A DNA stretch of 64,000 nucleotides, taken from contig JANNJM010000024.1 of NCBI GenBank assembly GCA_031395645.1, positions 1 to 64,000 of the forward strand. The letters run 5' to 3'. This DNA is from SHZI01 sp031395645. Its GTDB lineage: Bacteria > Pseudomonadota > Gammaproteobacteria > Steroidobacterales > GCA-2729495. Positions 56,277 to 64,000 of the stretch are shown in pieces (positions within the stretch are counted from its first letter, which is position 1; each line of letters starts with the position of its first letter). The notes beneath the pieces were generated by a model that searched no databases, had not been told where the DNA came from, and saw only the letters and a list, made by a program, of their open reading frames with translations. The position numbers and the translations under genes are program-made.

Positions 56277-57140
56277 CTAGCGGTTGTGGTCGTCCCGTTC
56301 GCCGTATTGCTTCTCGGCCATCTCGCGTCGCTCCTGGGCTTCCAGGGACAACGTTGCGACGGGGCGGGCCTCGAGCCGCTTGAGGCCAATTTCTTCGCCC
56401 GTTTCCTCGCAATAGCCGTAGGCACGTTCCTCGATACGTTCCAGCGCTCCGTCAATTTTCTTCAAAAGTTTCCGCTCCCGGTCCCGGGTACGCAGTTCGA
56501 GCCCAAATTCAGATTCCTGGGTTGCGCGGTCGTTGGGGTCTGGAAAGTTGCTGGCTTCGTCCTGCATGTGATGGACCGTTCGATCCACTTCCTCCATGAG
56601 TTCCCGCCTCCAGGCCCTGAGTATCGACCGGAAGTGCTCTAGCTGAGCGGGATTCATGTAGGGCTCACCAGGTTTGACCTGGTAGGGACGGATGCCATGA
56701 ATCAGGGCATCGGGGTCATAGCGCTCAGCGACCCTCCGTGAGGCTCTTTGCGCCGGCCGGAAGGGCTTCTGGCCACTGGTCTTGACCAGGCCGGGAGTAG
56801 TGCGTACTACCATTTCGCGAATGACTGGCTGGGCTTTAGCCGCAGGTAACGGCTTGCGGACCGCAGAGGCTGGTTTGCCTGGCAAGGACTTGGTGGCCTT
56901 TGGAGCCTTGGCAGGTGCGACGCTCTGGGGCCTGGTGGCCGGTTTTACCGCCGCGGCCTTGCCCTTACTGGCAGCCTTTCCCGAATTGGCAGCCTTTCCT
57001 GAGGGTGCAGACCTGGCCGACAGGGGCTTGCGGGCCGCCTTGCGGCTCTCCGTCCGACCGGGACGGGCCTTGGCGGAGGGCGCCCCCTTGCCTTTCGCCG
57101 ACGGGCTGCTCTTCCTGACCGGTCGCTTGGCTGTCGGCAT
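56277..57140 (-). CDS. dksA: DksA-type RNA polymerase-binding factor with degenerate zinc finger and long basic N-terminal extension
   Basis: 287 aa. Residues 1 to about 150 are low complexity, rich in Lys, Ala, Pro and Ser (histone H1-like). The DksA core follows: GIRPYQVKPGEPYMNPAQLEHF, HHMQDEASNFPDPNDRATQ with the DPND acidic tip kept, and the coiled coil. Of the four zinc Cys only one remains (GYCEETGEEIG, then SLEAQ in place of CIDC), as in zinc-independent DksA proteins. DksA works with ppGpp on rRNA and amino-acid promoters. Long basic extensions are known from Xanthomonadales-type DksA. Downstream of queF on the same strand. Confidence 0.9.
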   Translation of the reverse strand: MPTAKRPVRKSSPSAKGKGAPSAKARPGRTESRKAARKPLSARSAPSGKAANSGKAASKGKAAAVKPATRPQSVAPAKAPKATKSLPGKPASAVRKPLPAAKAQPVIREMVVRTTPGLVKTSGQKPFRPAQRASRRVAERYDPDALIHGIRPYQVKPGEPYMNPAQLEHFRSILRAWRRELMEEVDRTVHHMQDEASNFPDPNDRATQESEFGLELRTRDRERKLLKKIDGALERIEERAYGYCEETGEEIGLKRLEARPVATLSLEAQERREMAEKQYGERDDHNR

Positions 57141-57173
57141 TTTCTAAACCCTGCTCAAAATTTGAGCGCGGGA

Positions 57174-57626
57174 TTATACATATGGATTTCCGGTCGGGAA
57201 GACCGCGTGCCCCCAAGGCTCAGGCGGCGCTGGTACCGGGGGCAAAGATACCAGTTCAGGCGCCCGCCAGCCTGGCTGGCGATGCTCTGCCACAATCGTG
57301 GTGTAAATGCCCCCGCGCACGTTGAACTCGGCGGTCAGGCGCATGAATCGCGGCGCTATGGCAGCGACCAGGTCATTCAGGATCTGATTGGTAACGGCTT
57401 CATGGAATGCGCCGCGGTCCCTGAACGACCAGATGTAGTTTTTCAGCGACTTCAGCTCGATACACAAGCAATCGGGCACGTATTCGAGATTCAGCGTGGC
57501 GAAATCGGGCTGGCCTGTCTTGGGGCACAGGCATGTGAACTCAGGCAGCAGCATACGAATGGTAAATGCGCGGGCCGGCTCGGGATTCAGGAAAGATTCC
57601 AGAAGCGTGTTGGGTGAAGAGGGCAT
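57174..57626 (-). CDS. queF: NADPH-dependent 7-cyano-7-deazaguanine reductase QueF (short type)
   Basis: 150 aa. Catalytic Cys34 in FTCLCPKTGQPDF with Asp41; LKSLKNYIWSFRDRGAFHE is the NADPH/family motif. It reduces preQ0 to preQ1 for queuosine in tRNA. The length fits the single-domain (type I) form rather than the long E. coli-type protein. First gene of queF-dksA; divergent from smc with 144 bp between. Confidence 0.96.
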   Translation of the reverse strand: MPSSPNTLLESFLNPEPARAFTIRMLLPEFTCLCPKTGQPDFATLNLEYVPDCLCIELKSLKNYIWSFRDRGAFHEAVTNQILNDLVAAIAPRFMRLTAEFNVRGGIYTTIVAEHRQPGWRAPELVSLPPVPAPPEPWGHAVFPTGNPYV

Positions 57627-57770
57627 GGGGCCTTGAGCCTGTCTGGTTGCTGGGTCGTTCTGGATGGGTCGCGGGGGTTCTAATGTTGGAGACCATCAGC
57701 ATTGCCCGCGACGTGTGTGCTGTGTGTAATTAATCTACACTACCTGTTCAATTCGGGGCAGCCTATCCTT

Positions 57771-60700
57771 ATGCGATTGAGCAAGATAAAACTTGCCGGG
57801 TTCAAGTCTTTTGTCGACCCGACCACCATCCAGTTTCCCAGCAACCTCGTGGGTGTTGTTGGCCCAAACGGTTGTGGCAAGTCAAACGTCATCGATGCCA
57901 TCCGCTGGGTTATGGGCGAGACGTCGGCCCGGAACCTCCGCGGCGACTCGATGGAGGATGTCATTTTCAACGGTTCGAGCACCCGTAAGCCAGTCGGTTC
58001 GGCGGCTATTGAGCTGTACTTCGACAATTCAGGCGGCACTCTCGGCGGCCAGTTTGCCAGCTATGCCGAAATTTCGATCCGCCGTACGGTGTCACGCGAC
58101 GGCACCTCCCAGTACTTCCTGAACAACACCCGATGCCGGCGCAAGGACATCACTGGCCTTTTCATGGGCACTGGCCTCGGGCCAAGAAGTTACGCCATCA
58201 TCGAGCAGGGTATGGTTTCCCGGCTGGTCGAGGCAAAACCAGAGGAGATGCGGACCTATATTGAAGAAGCGGCCGGCATCTCGAAATACAAGGAGCGGCG
58301 CAGGGAGACCGAGACCCGAATGCACAACACCCGGGAGAACCTCGCCCGCCTTGGCGATCTTCGGGACGAAGTGGAAAAGCAGATCAAGCACCTGCAGCGC
58401 CAGGCACAGGTTGCTGAGCGGTACCGGACGCTGAAACAGCAGGAGCGACAGCTGGAAGGCGAGTTGCTTGCCGTACGGCTGGCGGAGCTCGATCGCGGGC
58501 TCGCTGCCCAGCGAATCGAACTATCAGTTGGCGAGACGGCAATGGACGCATCGCTGGCGGCCCAGCGTCAGGTGGAGCTGGATATCGAGCGCGACCGGGC
58601 CGAGCATCTGGTGTCGAGCGACACCTTTGCGGTCACCCAGGCCACTTACTACGCAGTTCAGGGCGAGATCGGGCGTTTGGAACAGACGCTGGCCCATGCC
58701 CGCGAACTGCGTGAGCGCGCAGTGCGCGACCTGGCGCAGACCCGCGCTGATTTGTCGTCTGTAGCGGCCGAAGTCGAGCGGGACGGCGTGCTACTGACTG
58801 AGATCGAGCGTGGGATTGCCGGTTTTGAGCCTGGGCTTGCCGCAGCCCGGGCATCGGAGGCTGAGGCCATCGCGCAGCTGCAGGCCAGTGAAACCGCACT
58901 GGATGCGTGGCAGGAGGAGTGGCACACGTTCAACCTGGACGTGAAGGAGCAGCAGCAGACCAGCCAGGTGGAGCAGACCCGCCTGGAACATCTCGATGCC
59001 CACCAGCTGCGACTTGATCGCCAGCTCCAGTCCGTCGAAGGAGAGCGCCAGTCGATTTCCGTTGTGGATCTGGAGGCGCGACTGATTGCACAGGACACGC
59101 TGCAGACGGAAACCCAGCGGCTGCTGACAGCCGAAGTGCGAGCGCTTGAGGTGGCTGAATACACTCTAAGCAGCCAGCGTGAGGCTGAGCAGCGCCTCGG
59201 CGGCGACATCGAGCAACTGCGGGGTGAACTTGAGGCGCGCCGCGGCCGGCTGGATGCCATGCGGGTTATCCAGAACACGGCGTTGGGCAACGAAGAGGAA
59301 ATACTCAGCGGCTGGCTGAACCAGTCCGGTCTGGCGCAACGCCAGCGTCTTGTGCAGCAGCTGGTTGCCGAATCGCGCTGGATCCGTGCCGTCGAAACAG
59401 TACTCGGTGATTTTCTTCAGGCTGTTTGCGTTGATGACGCTGGCAGGCATGCCGCTTCACTTCCAGAGGCAACGTTAGTATTGCTGGAGGATGGCCGCGA
59501 GCGGGGGGATGTTCCCTCTGACGCACTCGCTTCGAAAGTTCAGCGAGCAGGAAATGTGCGTGGGATGCTGGCAGGCGTCTTCTGCGTGGAGTCTGTCGAC
59601 GAAGCTCTGCAGCGACAGGGCGATCTGAAGCCCGGGCAATCCGTCATCACGCCGGATGGCGTCTGGGTCGGGCCGGGCTGGGTCCGGGTCAATCGCGGCC
59701 AGCGCTACGTCGGTATGCTGGCGCGCGAGCGCGAGATCCGCGAACTGGATGCAGCTCTCATCGAGGACCAGGCGAAGATTGCCGTACTGAGCCAGGATCG
59801 TTTGAACCTTCGCGAAGCGATCGATGCCCTCGAGCGCGAGCGGCAGCAGATTCAGCTCCGCCTCACCGAGACCAACCGGCAGAGTCTGGAATCCGCCTCT
59901 CTGGCGGCCACCCTATATCAGGATCTGGAGCGGGCCCGGCAACGTCTGGATGTCCTGGCGCACGATGGTGAATCGGTGAGCAGCGAGCTGGCCGGGTTGC
60001 GCACTGTGATCAGCGATGCCAGGCACCGGCTCCAGATTGCAGAAGGCCGCCTTGGCGAGCTCGATTTGCAGCGTCCCGGGCTCCGTGAGCAGCAGGATAC
60101 CCTCCTGGCCGACTACAACGCCGCCCGCGCAGCGGCTGATGTCCAGCGCGTTGCCGTTGGACAGATACTGATTGAATTTGAGAGCAGGCGGGCAGCGCAG
60201 GGCGCGGCGGCGTCCGCGCTTGAGCGTGTCACCCAGCAGCTGAATCAGTTGGTCGGCAGTAGCGCTGAATTAGAGGCCCACATTCGCGACAGCGAAGCAC
60301 CTCTGCAGGGCTATCAGTCAGAGCTCGACACCCAGCTCGCACGTCAGGTAGAAGTCCAGGCTGAGTTGTCCCGCCAGCGAGATCGCCTCACGGAGGTCGA
60401 GCAACGCGTGAAGGTTAGCGAGAGCCAGCGGCATGAGCTTGAGAAGCGGGTTGCCTCCGAGCGCGAGGGCGTGGAAGCACTCAGGATGCATGTGCGCGAG
60501 CTGGAAGTCAGGCGCGAGTCACTGACGGAGCGCTTCGCGGCCACGGGTCTCGTGCTTGCCGAGGTGGCTGCCCAGACACCGGCCGAGGCGAGCCCGGAAC
60601 TCTGGGACCAGCGGCTGGTGCAGACCCGCAGCGCGATTGAGCGTCTCGGGTCGATTAACCTCGCTGCTATCGACGAATTTTCCGAACAGTCGGAGCGCAA

Positions 60701-61259
60701 GACCTACCTGGATTCGCAACATGCGGACCTGACGTCGGCACTCGAGACGCTTGAGCAGGCGATCCGGCGCATCGACCGGGAGAGCCGAACGCGCTTTCAG
60801 GAGACCTTTGACAGCATCAACGCCGGCCTGAAGAAACTGTTCCCACGCCTGTTTGGCGGTGGTCACGCCTATCTCACGCTGGAAGGCGACGATTTGCGTA
60901 GTGCCGGCGTTACGGTAATGGCCCGTCCGCCGGGCAAGCGGAATAGCCACATTCATCTTCTGTCCGGCGGTGAAAAGGCATTGACTGCCGTGGCGCTGAT
61001 CTTTTCCATATTCGAACTGAATCCGGCACCGTTCTGCCTGCTGGACGAGGTGGACGCGCCACTGGACGAGGCGAACGTGGCGCGCTTCTGCGATATCGTC
61101 CGGGAGATGTCCAAGACAGTGCAGTTCATTGTTATCACCCACAACAAGACGACCATGGAGATGACGAAGCAGCTCACGGGTGTAACGATGAACGAGCCGG
61201 GCGTATCCCGACTGGTGGCCGTCGATATTGATGAGGCCGTCAAGCTCGTCGCCAGCTGA
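57771..61259 (+). CDS. smc: Chromosome segregation protein SMC
   Basis: 1162 aa from ATG 57771 (MRLSKIKLAGFKSFVDPTTI); the frame opens further upstream but this is the family start. Walker A GPNGCGKSNVID, two long coiled coils around a hinge (about 500-650), the signature LLSGGEKALTAVALIFS and Walker B FCLLDEVDAPLDEANV. The ATPase of the SMC-ScpAB condensin. An SMC rather than MukB agrees with a lineage outside Enterobacterales. Confidence 0.98.
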   Translation: MRLSKIKLAGFKSFVDPTTIQFPSNLVGVVGPNGCGKSNVIDAIRWVMGETSARNLRGDSMEDVIFNGSSTRKPVGSAAIELYFDNSGGTLGGQFASYAEISIRRTVSRDGTSQYFLNNTRCRRKDITGLFMGTGLGPRSYAIIEQGMVSRLVEAKPEEMRTYIEEAAGISKYKERRRETETRMHNTRENLARLGDLRDEVEKQIKHLQRQAQVAERYRTLKQQERQLEGELLAVRLAELDRGLAAQRIELSVGETAMDASLAAQRQVELDIERDRAEHLVSSDTFAVTQATYYAVQGEIGRLEQTLAHARELRERAVRDLAQTRADLSSVAAEVERDGVLLTEIERGIAGFEPGLAAARASEAEAIAQLQASETALDAWQEEWHTFNLDVKEQQQTSQVEQTRLEHLDAHQLRLDRQLQSVEGERQSISVVDLEARLIAQDTLQTETQRLLTAEVRALEVAEYTLSSQREAEQRLGGDIEQLRGELEARRGRLDAMRVIQNTALGNEEEILSGWLNQSGLAQRQRLVQQLVAESRWIRAVETVLGDFLQAVCVDDAGRHAASLPEATLVLLEDGRERGDVPSDALASKVQRAGNVRGMLAGVFCVESVDEALQRQGDLKPGQSVITPDGVWVGPGWVRVNRGQRYVGMLAREREIRELDAALIEDQAKIAVLSQDRLNLREAIDALERERQQIQLRLTETNRQSLESASLAATLYQDLERARQRLDVLAHDGESVSSELAGLRTVISDARHRLQIAEGRLGELDLQRPGLREQQDTLLADYNAARAAADVQRVAVGQILIEFESRRAAQGAAASALERVTQQLNQLVGSSAELEAHIRDSEAPLQGYQSELDTQLARQVEVQAELSRQRDRLTEVEQRVKVSESQRHELEKRVASEREGVEALRMHVRELEVRRESLTERFAATGLVLAEVAAQTPAEASPELWDQRLVQTRSAIERLGSINLAAIDEFSEQSERKTYLDSQHADLTSALETLEQAIRRIDRESRTRFQETFDSINAGLKKLFPRLFGGGHAYLTLEGDDLRSAGVTVMARPPGKRNSHIHLLSGGEKALTAVALIFSIFELNPAPFCLLDEVDAPLDEANVARFCDIVREMSKTVQFIVITHNKTTMEMTKQLTGVTMNEPGVSRLVAVDIDEAVKLVAS

Positions 61260-61265
61260 TCGTTC

Positions 61266-61883
61266 ATGACCGAGCTCCGCTGGGTTTTGCTGTTAGCCGC
61301 CCTGCTGATCCTGGTGGCGGTGTTTTTGTGGACGCGCTACCGCCCCCGACTGGGCGACCGGTTCCGGTTGACTGGTCGCCGGGAAGTTGCCGCACCTGGC
61401 CCTGCAGAGGGCGATCGCCCGCTCCAGGACCAGCCCGCCCGGTCTGCGACGGCGCTACCCGCCAAGATCGTGACGATCCGGATGCTGAGTCGTGCTGCCC
61501 AGCCGTTTCCCGCCGAGGAACTGGTGCTGGCTTTGCGTGAAGCCGGTCTGCGCCACGGCCGGTTCGGGATCTTCCACTACTATTTAAAGGACACCGAAGA
61601 CACGCCGGTATTCAGCGTCGCGAGCCTCACTGAGCCGGGTTCCTTTGACCTGACACGGCTGCGCACCGATGTGTATCAGGGGGTAAGCCTGTTCCTCGGG
61701 CTTCCCGCGCCGATAGAGGGTGCCGCGGCTTTCGATGCCATGGTCAAAGCCGGAAGGGCCGTCGCCAAACGTCTGGACGGCAACCTGGTGGATGAACATG
61801 GGAGCACCCTTAGCGTTCAGAGGGAACGCTACCTCCGGGAAGAGGTTATCCAGTTCCAGCACCGTCAGCGACGGTCCAGCTGA
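61266..61883 (+). CDS. zipA: Cell division protein ZipA
   Basis: 205 aa. One N-terminal membrane anchor (ELRWVLLLAALLILVAVFLW), a short charged/Pro linker, then the ZipA FtsZ-binding domain (about 65-200; HGRFGIFHYYLKD, FSVASLTEPGSFDL, GVSLFLGLP). It tethers FtsZ to the membrane. Shorter linker than in E. coli. smc-zipA-ligA is the common gammaproteobacterial order. Confidence 0.95.
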   Translation: MTELRWVLLLAALLILVAVFLWTRYRPRLGDRFRLTGRREVAAPGPAEGDRPLQDQPARSATALPAKIVTIRMLSRAAQPFPAEELVLALREAGLRHGRFGIFHYYLKDTEDTPVFSVASLTEPGSFDLTRLRTDVYQGVSLFLGLPAPIEGAAAFDAMVKAGRAVAKRLDGNLVDEHGSTLSVQRERYLREEVIQFQHRQRRSS

Positions 61884-61945
61884 CGCCGGCGGGTGGCACG
61901 CGCGTGGTTGCGATGACCGGCAGTGCGACAGCAGGCCAGAAGCGA

Positions 61946-63946
61946 ATGGCCCAGAAACGACTGGCACAGCTGCGCGCCGAGCTTGATGATCACAACTATC
62001 GCTATCACGTGCTTGATTCGCCCTCAGTTCCTGATGCCGCCTATGACCAGCTCTACCGTGAGCTGGTGGAACTTGAAGCCCGGTATCCGGAACTGATTGC
62101 TACGGACTCCCCAACGCAACGTGTTGGTGCGGCACCGGCCGCCGGCTTCGCCGAGGTGCGCCACGGGCTGCCGATGCTGTCGCTCGACAATGCTTTCTCC
62201 ACGGAAGATGTCGCAGCGTTTGACCGGCGTGTCCGGGATCGGCTGAAAATTGATGAGGAGCTGGAATACTCTGCGGAGCCGAAGCTGGACGGTGCTGCCA
62301 TCAACCTGTGGTTCGAGAGTGGCGAACTGGTTCGGGCAGCGACGCGCGGCGATGGGACCGTGGGCGAGGACGTTACCCACAACGTGCGCACTATTCGCTC
62401 CGTACCGCTTCGCCTCCGCGGCGAGGCCGTGCCCGACCGTCTGGAGGTTCGCGGGGAAATCTTCATGCCACGAGCGGGCTTTCGTCAGCTGAATGAGGCG
62501 GCCCGTATCGCTGGTGACAAGGTCTTTGTCAACGCGCGCAACGCCGCGGCTGGGAGCCTCAGGCAGCTGGATCCGCGTCTCACTGCGTCCCGGCCGCTCG
62601 CAATGTTTGCCTACGGAATCGGGATGATTTCCGGAGGGTCTCTGCCTGCCCGACACAGCGAGACACTGGCCCGGCTCCGCGACTGGGGCCTGGCGGTAGC
62701 CCCAGAGGCCGAGGTCGTCACCGGCGTGGCAGGATGCCTCGCCTACCACGAGAAAATGCTGGCGCAGCGCACTGCGCTGCCCTACGACACGGATGGCGTG
62801 GTCTACAAGGTCGACGACCTGGAACTGCAGGCCCGGCTGGGCACTGTGGCCCGTGCCCCCCGCTGGGCAGTGGCCCACAAGTTCCCGGCCGAGGAGCAGC
62901 TGACGACCGTCGAAGCCGTGGAGTTCCAGGTTGGGCGGACCGGAGTGCTCACCCCGGTGGCACGCCTTAAGCCAGTTTTTGTCGGTGGCGCGACGGTGAG
63001 CAACGCCACCCTGCACAACCTGGACGAATTGCACCGCAAGGACGTGCGGCCCGGCGACACCGTCCTGGTGCGCCGTGCCGGCGACGTCATACCCGAAGTG
63101 GTTGCCGTGATTCTCGAGCGACGATCGCCCAGTACCTCACCCGTGAAACCGCCAGAACAGTGCCCGGTGTGTGGTTCTGTGGTGATTCGGGTTGAGGGCG
63201 AGTCGGCATTGCGCTGTACCGGGGGCCTCGTCTGTCCAGCGCAGCGCAAGGAGTCCCTCCGCCACTTTGTTTCCCGACGGGCGCTGGATATCGAAGGCCT
63301 GGGGAGCCAGCTGATCGAGCAGCTGGTGGATCAGGGCCTGGTGCGCACCCCGGGCGATCTCTTTCGCCTGACCCTGCCTGCGTTGCTCGCTCTGGAGCGC
63401 ATGGGGGAGCGTTCTGCCACCAAGCTTCTCGCCGCCATTGAGAAGGGCAAAGCCACTACCCTGGAACGGTTCCTGTATGCCCTGGGGATCCCCGAGGTAG
63501 GTGAGGCCACCAGCAAGTCCCTGGCCCGGCATTTCGTTCGTCTGGACGCACTTATGGACGCCTCAGAGGACGAGCTGACCGAGGTGGCTGACGTCGGTCC
63601 CGTGATGGCGGCGCATATTTCGGCTTTTTTTGCGCAATCCCACCACCAGAGAGTGATCCAGGAGCTGCGCCAACTGGGCGTGCATTGGGAGGAGATCGCC
63701 CAGCCCCCGAACCACGCAGACCGACCATTGGCAGGCAAGACTTTCGTGCTCACCGGTACGCTGACCGGAATGACCCGCGAGGAAGCCACGGAAAAAATCG
63801 AGGCGCTGGGCGGCAAAGTGACCAGCAGCGTCACGGCCAAGACCAGCTACCTGGTGGTCGGGGAAAACCCGGGTTCGAAGCTGGCGAAGGCGGAAAAGCT
63901 GGGGGTGGAGGTGGTGGATGAGGGGTCATTCATTCGACTGATATGA
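61946..63946 (+). CDS. ligA: NAD-dependent DNA ligase LigA
   Basis: 666 aa from ATG 61946, chosen because MAQKRLAQLRAELDDHNYRYH aligns with the family start and puts the adenylated Lys (AEPKLDGAAINL) at residue 113, close to Lys115 of E. coli. In-frame GTG 61904 and ATG 61913 are alternatives without clear ribosome-binding sites. NAD-binding Ia, nucleotidyltransferase, OB, zinc finger (CPVCGS ... CTGGLVCPAQ), HhH and C-terminal BRCT domains are all present. It seals nicks in replication and repair. Confidence 0.97.
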   Translation: MAQKRLAQLRAELDDHNYRYHVLDSPSVPDAAYDQLYRELVELEARYPELIATDSPTQRVGAAPAAGFAEVRHGLPMLSLDNAFSTEDVAAFDRRVRDRLKIDEELEYSAEPKLDGAAINLWFESGELVRAATRGDGTVGEDVTHNVRTIRSVPLRLRGEAVPDRLEVRGEIFMPRAGFRQLNEAARIAGDKVFVNARNAAAGSLRQLDPRLTASRPLAMFAYGIGMISGGSLPARHSETLARLRDWGLAVAPEAEVVTGVAGCLAYHEKMLAQRTALPYDTDGVVYKVDDLELQARLGTVARAPRWAVAHKFPAEEQLTTVEAVEFQVGRTGVLTPVARLKPVFVGGATVSNATLHNLDELHRKDVRPGDTVLVRRAGDVIPEVVAVILERRSPSTSPVKPPEQCPVCGSVVIRVEGESALRCTGGLVCPAQRKESLRHFVSRRALDIEGLGSQLIEQLVDQGLVRTPGDLFRLTLPALLALERMGERSATKLLAAIEKGKATTLERFLYALGIPEVGEATSKSLARHFVRLDALMDASEDELTEVADVGPVMAAHISAFFAQSHHQRVIQELRQLGVHWEEIAQPPNHADRPLAGKTFVLTGTLTGMTREEATEKIEALGGKVTSSVTAKTSYLVVGENPGSKLAKAEKLGVEVVDEGSFIRLI

Positions 63947-64000
63947 GGATCCTACCTTACCCAGGGCCTGTCGTACTTCCTACGGAAACGCGTTGACCTC

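Overview
The window is GC-rich chromosomal DNA from a gammaproteobacterium. The gene order (grpE-dnaK-dnaJ-dapB-carAB-greA, yhbY/rlmE-ftsH-folP-glmM-tpiA-secG-tRNA-Leu, nuoA-N, tRNA-fMet, rimP-nusA-infB-rbfA-truB-rpsO-pnp) is the classical gammaproteobacterial housekeeping order. The nuo operon between secG/tRNA-Leu and rimP, and a DksA with a long basic N-terminal extension, point toward relatives of Xanthomonadales, Nevskiales or Steroidobacterales. That placement is an inference; no rRNA is present to settle it.

Layout. 0.2-1.45 kb: a secreted six-bladed TolB/PD40-type propeller protein with a thrombospondin-3/dockerin-like tail, facing the 3' end of the tmRNA gene. 1.5-6.5 kb: ssrA, smpB, ratA, bamE, fur, recN, nadK. 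6.5-11.6 kb: heat-shock cluster hrcA-grpE-dnaK-dnaJ with a CIRCE-like operator and a sigma-32-type promoter. 11.6-24.2 kb: dapB, carAB, greA, yhbY, rlmE, ftsH, folP, glmM, tpiA, secG and tRNA-Leu(GAG). 24.3-38.5 kb: the complete 14-gene NADH dehydrogenase I operon. 38.58 kb: initiator tRNA (metY). 38.7-46.8 kb: accessory array of secreted-protein genes. 46.96-55.6 kb: rimP-nusA-infB-rbfA-truB-rpsO-pnp. 55.7-63.9 kb: a phaR-like regulator, dksA-like gene, queF, smc, zipA and ligA.

The most unusual part is the 8-kb array between metY and rimP, genes that are adjacent in many gammaproteobacteria. It is built of modules. Each module carries one or two genes for a signal-peptide-bearing protein and ends in a copy of the last 10-12 nt of the fMet tRNA; three of the four boundary copies continue with the native tRNA 3' flank, a small inverted repeat and a GGGCCGC/GCGGCCC terminator hairpin. 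Four of the five array proteins, with unrelated N-terminal halves (DUF1566/Lcl-like, right-handed beta-helix, Ig-like), share one C-terminal block: a TSP3 calcium repeat, two dockerin-like EF loops and a terminal CAGTxPCP tail. The fifth ends in a PEP-CTERM-like signal. The propeller gene beside ssrA carries the same C-terminal block, so both loci of this family in the window sit at the 3' end of a tRNA-like gene. No integrase, transposase, exosortase or cohesin is encoded here. I infer a tRNA-anchored, cassette-like array of calcium-binding secreted or surface proteins with a possibly undescribed C-terminal targeting module. Mobility and function are not shown by the sequence.
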